Origin: Paulownia fortunei
Taxonomy: Eukaryota; Streptophyta; Magnoliopsida; Lamiales; Paulowniaceae
Direction of reading: 5' to 3'
DNA: 64,000 nt
Assembly: GCA_019321725.1 (NCBI GenBank)
Contig: CM033108.1
Coordinates: forward strand, 18,489,799 to 18,553,798
How positions within the stretch are numbered: position 1 is the stretch's first letter; every line of letters starts with the position of its first letter. Under the pieces are notes generated by a model, which was not told the DNA's origin, searched no databases, and worked only from the letters and a program-made list of their open reading frames with translations. The translations under genes were made by a program, and so were the position numbers. Positions 57,241 to 64,000 of the stretch are shown here, piece after piece.

Positions 57241-57606
57241 CTTCCTAAAAAATAGAAAAAACAAATTGTTTTTTCTAAAACAAATTGCATTTGGTGAAAT
57301 GCAGTTAATTTTGAAACAATTTGTTAATGTTTAAGATTTAGTAAAGTTGTACACTTTGAAAATTTTAAGCAAAGCTAATCAAAGTTTACTCAACAATATT
57401 CCACCATCTTGAATTAATAATATTATTTATATGCTTTGTTTTGACTTGCAATGATTCTTTTTAATTACTCATAACGCAAAGTGGATAAACTACATATTCT
57501 AAACAATCGTACTAAATTATTTGTCGTAAAATCAAACTACAAGTACTTACGAAATAACTTCTGAATTATAAAGGTGATTTGTATAACATATTTGATTAAA
57601 ATTATT
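57241..57606. other. AT-rich spacer
   Basis: Nothing recognised between the Tat LTR and the foldback repeat. Confidence 0.45.
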
Positions 57607-58029
57607 CGAATAGATTTATATGCCACTATATACAAACTTTTATTTGTAGTACGTAAGCACCACATTGTAAAGCATTGGAAGAGACACTGTTTTTTTCAAT
57701 ATATTTGCTAAATGGTCCTTCAAAAGTGATAAAATTTGTGGATTTACTTATTTTGAGCACTGATTTGTTGGCCCTATTTTATTTCCTTATTTGCTAAAAG
57801 GGCCTTCAAATAGATTTATGCGCTACTTGTTTTTGTAGACGTACGTAAACATTACATTCTAAAAGACAAAACAATTAAACAAAAACGAAACACAATTTTA
57901 AGGACCTTTTAGCAAATATGGAAAGAAAATTGGGCCAGCAAATCAGTATTCAAAATAGGTGAGTGCGAGTTTCATCATTTTTGAAGGACCTCTTAGCAAA
58001 TACATAGAAAAGACAGCCGTCTCTTCCTG
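57607..58029. repeat. Foldback repeat next to KH-gene promoter
   Basis: Arms of about 130-150 bp at 57676-57812 and 57880-58029 are imperfect inverted copies of each other. Shared words include ATTTGCTAAA, GGTCCTTCAAAA, TATTTTGA and GATTTG(T/C)TGGCCC. Each arm holds the TTTGCTAA...CCTTCAAA motif twice. A 60-bp direct repeat (AATAGATTTAT...GTACGTAA) sits before the left arm (57607) and in the loop (57807). It ends about 40 bp before the KH-gene TATA box. It could be a MITE or a local inverted duplication. Confidence 0.8.
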
Positions 58030-58069
58030 GGCTGGCCGCAATTTTTTCTTCGATTAGAGATTAGATAAA

Positions 58070-58079
58070 TATATATACC
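58070..58079 (+). promoter_or_regulatory. TATA box of KH gene
   Basis: TATATATACC lies about 160 bp upstream of the leader-intron donor, in the right place for transcription of the leader exon. Confidence 0.55.
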
Positions 58080-58099
58080 ACCAAAATCATTAAATCATT

Positions 58100-58238
58100 C
58101 TCTCTTCGTCCAGCGCTCAGCGAATGAATAAAACCACCCCAAACCTAAGTAATACTCCGTAAATTTCAGTAAAACCCTAGCACATATATTTTATCCTATA
58201 AATCCTTGCATTACTGCTCTGTTCGATTCGTCATCAAT
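58100..58238 (+). other. 5' UTR exon of KH gene
   Basis: A pyrimidine-rich start (TCTCTTCG) followed by ACCCTAG-type leader text ends with a strong donor GTGAGT at 58239. The matching acceptor would be TTTTCAG or TTCAGCAG at 62048-62051, a few bases before the ATG at 62060. The transcription start is estimated. Confidence 0.55.
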
Positions 58239-61200
58239 GTGAGTATACCTTTTCTTCCTGCACTACTTTATGCTTTTTCTTCTTTTCCTTTTTTTTTCTT
58301 TTTTTCTTTTCTTCTTTTTTGGGGTTCAAGTATGAGGAATTACTTCTGTCAGGTTGTGTTTTTGAGGTTTTGGGCATAGGAGTTTGAATTCAATTTTCTT
58401 GTTTTCTGTTTAGGTTCCTTTTTTTTTTCATTGTCTCTTTTATGTTGAGAACGATAGGATTTCTTCTGTTTGCTTGGTTACTTGTTTTTTAATGGGTTTT
58501 TGAGGGTGTGTAGAATTCAGATTCAATTCATAGTGGGTTTTGTTTTTTGAAAAATAATGGGTTTTGCTGTCTAAGTGGAGTTGAAAAGGGAGAGGTGAAA
58601 ATTGGGTAGGTTGACTTAATTTTGATTATTTTTCTTTGTGGACTTGAGAGAATAGCTGATGGGATACTGAAAAAGATAAATTGTGTAATTTTTGCACAAA
58701 TCTTCAGCTCCGGGTGAAGGTTTAAGTGAAAAAATATGGATTACGAAGGGCATGCGTGCGAAACAATCATATGTTGAAGTGCATATATTATTTTCTTTTG
58801 CATGATTTCTAATCTAAGACTTCAACCTCGTTATGTCATTCGTTGGCCAAAATTATTCTTTAAACAGAATCGCAGGTTTACCCTTAAGTTGAAAGTTTTT
58901 CATTTATGTCCTAAACTGAGATTGACAACTTAAGGCTTGTCAACTGAGTCCCCAGTTTATGAGAGATTGCCGATTATAGCCGCTTAATTCCATACCAATA
59001 TGCCTATTTTTGCAGTCTCAATGATAAGAATGATATGTGAAAGCACCTGAATAATTGATTATGAGAATTAGGGGAGTGCTACCTTGACATATCTTAGGTG
59101 TATCAGAGGGATGAGGTTAAAAATTTTCAGCTATAGTATGTTTAGGTGTAATTTGGTTAAAGGCATTAAAAGGCCATCCATAGTCTTCTCTTCTATTATA
59201 ATGATGTAATTGAAGGTTCTTGATGGTTGATGATTGCATATTAGATGCAGATCATCTTTGTTATTTTTTGCACCCCCGGTTGCTTTGCTGGAATTTGACT
59301 GGTTGTTGCTTTTTCTTTTTTCTATTGTGAGCTTAATAATTCATTATCAATTTTTCATTTATATGACAATGTCCACTGTCCGCCTGTACTTTTTATGCTT
59401 TTCCCCAACACTCTTCATTAGGCAGCAATATATAGATATCTTGGAGACTTTAACATTAATATGTTTGGTTCCTTTTTATGTCTTAAAATTCTAGTATAAA
59501 TTCTTATGTGCACTCACCCTTGCATTACAAAGCATAGCTCCCTCATCAAAGACACAGTTGAAAGACTGTAAACATTGCATTTCTGCCTATTAGAGACTTC
59601 CTTACGTGATTTGAATATTTAAGCTGGCAATTTTTAATATAATGCTCCTCCATCCCATTTTTATAGGTCAAGTTTGACTCCACAAAGAGTTTTAAATGAG
59701 AGTTGAAAAGCTGGAAGTTTTGTTTATCTTTAAACTATTACTCTTAAAAGTAGCAGTAGAGAGTGACCTTTTTTTTTTTTTTTTGTGGTTGTTGGGGTGG
59801 GGTGGGGTGGGGGGAGATTTTAGGAATGAAGCCTTATTTTGAGACATCCCAAAAGGAATAAGTGTGTGCAATAAACTTGGGATGGATGGAGTTGTCAAGT
59901 TGTGCTGGTGAAATAACTTTATGTAATCTCATCTTTTATCGCATTAGGCTTTCTTTATGAAACATGGTGGGTTAACCTGTAATGTTTGGACAATGTGTCC
60001 TATGGATTTGTGAATGAAAATGTGAAGCGGAAAATTTTACTTGTTTGGAATTCACAAAATTAGAGGAAATTTTTTTCGCATTAATACATCAGGAAAATCA
60101 AGATTTCAATTTCTTTGCATGGAAATGGGGAGAGAGAACTAGTTATTGAATTTAATAAATGCAAATAGCTCCGCTGCAATTAGCTTCCCTTACAAAACAA
60201 TATTGTATTGTAATACAATTACTGAGAAATTCTATTCTACACAGATGAGGATAATTGATAAAGAAAGGTTAATAACCTAACAGGCGTTCTTAAATGGTTC
60301 AAAACACCTACCTTTGATTGTGAAATTTGTAGAGAAATGGGGAATAACTGTATGAATAACTTATGAAAACCTGGATAAGTGGCAATAGAAGGAACCAATT
60401 CTGTAGTATTCTATTAGTTCCTTTATTCCAATAACTAGACGAAAAGGGGAATGTCATAACCACTTATTGGAAATGCCCTCTTTTGCTTTGTCTTTCTATC
60501 AAATCGATTTAATAGGTGGTCTTTCAAACTTCTTTCATTTGTTTCTGTAAGAAGTATCTTTTAAGGCACTCATTATGTTTGGTTTCATTTTTAAAATGCA
60601 TTTTCATCTCCTAGGAATAAAAATGCATTTGGTAAAAATGCATTTGGTAAGTTTATTTTGGGGAATGATATTTTTATTCTCCAAACACATCCCCCAAAAT
60701 AAATTTGAGAAAATTCATTTTCTCAAAGCTCTTCTTTCATCTTTATGTATCTCCCAATCAATACATAATTCAAATAGATATATTATATATGAATCAATCA
60801 TATATATATTTTTATATCTTGCAATCATTATATTAGTATAAATATATTTTTTAATCTTTTCCTTAATATATTAACATCATGAAATACTACAAATGCTTGA
60901 TGGGACACTACTAATAGCAAAATCCTATATGAAAAGACATCTATAGTAGAATGGTTTATCCAAACACTTTTTCCACTGACATAACATCATTATTTCCAAA
61001 CAACTCATCCAAATACATTTCCATTTCCCCACACATTCCCAATCCCACCCCAAAATGCATTTCCCCAGAATATTTCTCCCAAATCACCCAAAATAACGCC
61101 AAACATAGCGTCAATCTTTGCCACCAGTAGTCAGTAGACAACAAAAAAATGAAATAAAACAATATCTTCTGCAAAGGGTAGATGAGATACCAGAACCTTC

Positions 61201-62048
61201 TTCTTACCTACTATTCATCTTTAACAACACGACGTCAATCTTCCTGACTTATTTCTCATAATAATTGGAATTCGTGTGAAAAGGGAAGGGCGAATGGCCC
61301 CATGTTTCAGAACAGTAGAAACATTCGAATGTCTATATTCTTTAGTGTTATCAAAAACATATTTCTCAACTTAGTTCCCTCCAAGAAACTCACTAGCTCT
61401 ATAATAATCTTCTCAAAGTCCAGCCTCAGTACTATGGCGACTTCCCTCTACTTTGGATATTGAACAGTCATCTTTAGCGAAGACTGAGGCTAGATTTACC
61501 CTTCCCTGAAAGCACTTTAATTTTGGCTGGTTCTTTGATCAAACATGTGCTTGTCTAATGTAGTTGATGTAGTCAAAACTGTATTTGTACAGGAGAGTAG
61601 GAAAAGCAATGTGATCAGGGACAATAACAGCCACTTAAGTTCACGTACGGATAATTTGCTCTCACATCCTAGCTCATTCTTTGTGCCTGTGTGCATGAAC
61701 GCTAAGATACACTTTGCCATCATTATGCTGCTGATGTTTTGGTAGTTTTCCCATGTAGGAACAATCTTTCTTCCATCACTTAGCAGATTGTAGCTACCTG
61801 TGCTTTCACTTTAGTAATGCATTGTTGTAAGTTTCTTTGGAAATTAAGTATGGTACTTTGCCTTACCTGCATACCAAATTCATCTTCTTATCTGTTTTCA
61901 AATTGCATGGTGTGTTGTCACTTATATCTCTTTATTGCACCAGCGTTTGAACTTTTGGATAGACAATTTGAATGTTCTCAGTAGGAAATGATGTTGTTAT
62001 GCACTAGTTGTTCAGCAGAGCTCATGTGTTTTTAATTTATACTTTTCA
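58239..62048 (+). other. Leader intron of KH gene, 3.8 kb
   Basis: T-rich after the donor (58260-58330, 58420-58440) and AT-rich throughout, with a G-rich run at 59795-59813 and an inverted-repeat element at 60576-61105. No conserved coding exon was recognised inside. Intron status is inferred from donor, acceptor and lack of coding sequence. Confidence 0.5.
60576..61105. mobile_element. MITE in leader intron, 530 bp
   Basis: The ends TGTTTGG (60576) and CCAAACA (61105) are inverted, each flanked by TA. Further inside, AATGCATTTTC at the left pairs with AAAATGCATTTCC at the right. There is no reading frame. TA flanks suggest a mariner/Stowaway-type target, but TIR sequence and length do not settle the class. 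Confidence 0.6.
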
Positions 62049-62059
62049 GCAGAGATCTT

Positions 62060-62434
62060 ATGGCTGAAATTGATCAGAATTATACTGAATTTGAACAAGC
62101 ACATGAACATGAATATCAACCTGAAAATGAACATGAACTTGTACAAGAACTTCCAAATGTACATGATCATGAAGAAGACAAACATGAACTAGAAGATGGA
62201 GTACCAGAGAACTTCCATCCTGATGAAGAACAGGACCATGCAGATGAAACAGTTGGTGGTGGTGGTGACAAATGGCCAGGTTGGCCTGGAGAGAGCGTTT
62301 TCAGGATGTTGGTGCCTGCACAGAAGGTTGGGAGTATAATTGGACGTAAAGGAGAGTACATAAAGAAAACATGTGAAGAGACAAAAGCTCGGATTAAAAT
62401 TCTTGATGGTCCTCCAGGAACGAGAGAAAGAGCT
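62060..62434 (+). CDS. KH-domain RNA-binding protein (PEPPER-like), first coding exon
   Basis: The ATG at 62060 opens 125 codons ending at a GTAAGT donor (62435), phase 0. The first 70 residues are acidic and histidine-rich ([20 protein letters not shown]). A KH domain starts at about residue 73: [20 protein letters not shown], then [20 protein letters not shown] with the GRKG RNA-binding loop, then [14 protein letters not shown]. Plant PEPPER/FLK-type proteins begin with the same WPGWPG-KH1 block and have three KH domains, acting in the nucleus on mRNA processing of flowering genes. The rest of the gene lies beyond the window. Confidence 0.88.
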
Positions 62435-64000
62435 GTAAGTAAAAATTTTGATATGTTTTAACATCTTGCTATGACATTTTAATGTGCAGGCTATGCGAAT
62501 GGAATTGAATATTCAACAACTTTTCAGTATGTATTTTTTCCCTTTGAAGGATGTTAATTATAATGTCAATTTTGTTAAAATTTGTTAAAGATTCCAAAAG
62601 GCTAGATTGTTTGGAGCCAGACTTGTTATGTCTCTTACTTCTTCACTAAGTTCCATTCGTGGCTTTTGTGGAGAGTATTTTAGTTCTATATTATTTTGGT
62701 CTTGTGCTTCTGATTATTTGGTTACAAGTGCGTATTATGTGATAACAGTCATGCATTATCTTACAGCATTGAAATGAACTTGATGCGTGCATCCATTTGA
62801 AATTAAGATTGACAAAATACTTGAATATCGTGCACAACTGCACTGTGCTATAATATGTATTTCTAAAATAGATATGCATTTTCTGATATGTGTTTACTTA
62901 TTTGGATTCTTATGGGGCACATGTCTTGGTTCATTAGTTGGGCTGGGACTTGGGGTGGTGGATTGCTTGCTTCTTGTCTTAATTAAAAGATATACATACA
63001 CACAGGGAGACATATATGTCCTTGGATTCATTTTTCATGCATTTCTGGCATTTTTTCTGCTTCAATTTCTTTATATCAATGCACAATTGATTTTTTAAAT
63101 CTAGAAGCCCTTGGATTAATTATCTGTGTTTTGCTTATTTGTGAACCAAGATTTTGACAACACTGAGTAGCCCCCCCTGTATGAAAGCTGATATGATTTT
63201 GTTAGATGTTTGCCTGCTGCATATTGTGAGTCAAGCTGCTTCTTTGTCTAGTGAATCAATGCTTTGGAGAATCCTGCTTTCAGGCAAATGTTTGTGAGAC
63301 TGGGTTCAGAGACATAACCCTGCAAGAGAGATAGTCAGGTGGCTTTGCAAGCATGAGCTCTTTTGCCACTTGAATCACCAAGAAATTACTCAGCACTGGC
63401 GATATTCCTCAAGTGGCATTAATAGAACAGTCTTTACGTGTTCATAGTATAATACCCAGTCATGCTATATAGCCTTCTAATCTACTTAGATAACTTACAG
63501 CCGAAAGGAATAAGGTGCATGTTACTAAATGATGAACTCCAAATATGTTAACAGTGCATGACCAAATGCTCACTCAATACATCATTCTTGTAAAAATTGA
63601 AAAACCATTATTTAGCTATAAGATGTATGATCCATTGAATTTGAACCAGGATATTCAAATAAGATGCTATAGCAACTGCACCTGTAATTGCATGTGCTGA
63701 GGTAAGCCTGGTGTGCATTGCTCTTTGTTTTCAAATTAAAAATGGCCAGTCTAGTGATTGTTCATGAAGATGTTGAAAGCTGTTTAAATTCTCTTTGTGA
63801 ATTTTGTGATTGAAGGGAGCCAATGTTTAAATAATTATCCTTTTTATGATATTTACTTGCATGCTGCCTAAAGAAAAAAATAGCAGTGAAGCAGTGGTAA
63901 ATATTTTGGAACCTAATTGGAGCCCGTGATGACAGTATTGAGTTTCTCATAAATATAATGCCATCGAAGGGATACCTAGGGAGTTCCAACATAGTTACAA
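62435..64000 (+). other. KH gene intron, runs past window end
   Basis: AT-rich DNA after the first coding exon. No segment resembles the second half of KH1 or later KH domains, so the next exon is probably outside the window. Confidence 0.55.

Noticed and set aside
62167..62464. Minus-strand open frames over the KH exon
   Set aside because: They are shadows of the real exon, which has a clear KH domain and splice donor on the plus strand.
1..64000. CRISPR arrays, bacterial operons, tRNA or rRNA genes
   Set aside because: No spaced direct repeats with unique spacers, no ribosome-binding-site-led gene clusters and no cloverleaf or rRNA signature words were seen; all evidence fits a plant nuclear locus.

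Overview
This window is nuclear DNA of a flowering plant, almost certainly a eudicot. The evidence is: spliced genes with GT-AG introns; three plant gene families (JAZ/TIFY, a plant Alba-type protein, a PEPPER-like KH protein); a degenerate LOG cytokinin-enzyme copy; very AT-rich intergenic DNA; and dense, decayed Ty3/gypsy, Ty1/copia, hAT and Mutator-like elements. No bacterial, organellar, rRNA, tRNA or CRISPR signal was seen.

Layout. 514-7165: a chromovirus-type Ty3/gypsy element with a 2.06-kb 5' LTR, PBS and degenerate gag-pol, and no recognisable 3' LTR. 8.7-9.63 kb: an LTR fragment of an Athila-like family ('family A'). 9.63-15.8 kb: the 3' half of a Tat-lineage element, with RNase H, integrase, a 36-bp GATC-rich tandem array, an antisense extra ORF with its own TATA box and intron, and a probable 3' LTR. 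18.3-20.1 kb: an intact three-exon JAZ gene. 21.1-23.9 kb: an internally deleted hAT element. 24.6-25.6 kb: a Mutator-like non-autonomous element. 26.4-28.8 kb: an intact five-exon Alba gene. 31.9-32.1 kb: a Tat LTR fragment. 33.5-44.7 kb: a long Athila-like element ('A') on the minus strand with both LTRs. It has a solo LTR of a second Athila-like family ('B') nested in its 5' LTR and a LOG-like retropseudogene between integrase and 3' LTR. 44.7-46 kb: a rearranged Ty1/copia fragment. 46.6-47.4 kb: two 47-bp tandem arrays. 47.5-57.2 kb: a Tat-lineage gag plus LTR ('C', minus strand), split by a 7.8-kb Athila-like element ('B', minus strand). 57.6-58.0 kb: a foldback repeat next to the promoter of a KH-domain gene. 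That gene runs from 58.1 kb past the window end, with a 3.8-kb leader intron.

The host genes look unlinked in function: a jasmonate-signalling repressor, a chromatin/RNA-binding Alba protein and an RNA-binding KH protein. Most of the window is a nested retrotransposon graveyard. The most unusual items are: (1) an intron-free, stop-ridden copy of a LOG cytokinin-riboside-monophosphate phosphoribohydrolase carried in sense orientation inside an Athila-like element; (2) a JAZ protein with an intact Jas-type C-terminus but a degenerate EAR motif and a shortened TIFY motif; (3) a foldback repeat abutting a promoter; and (4) the antisense intron-containing ORF of the Tat element. All family assignments come from reading translations by eye; no database search was run.
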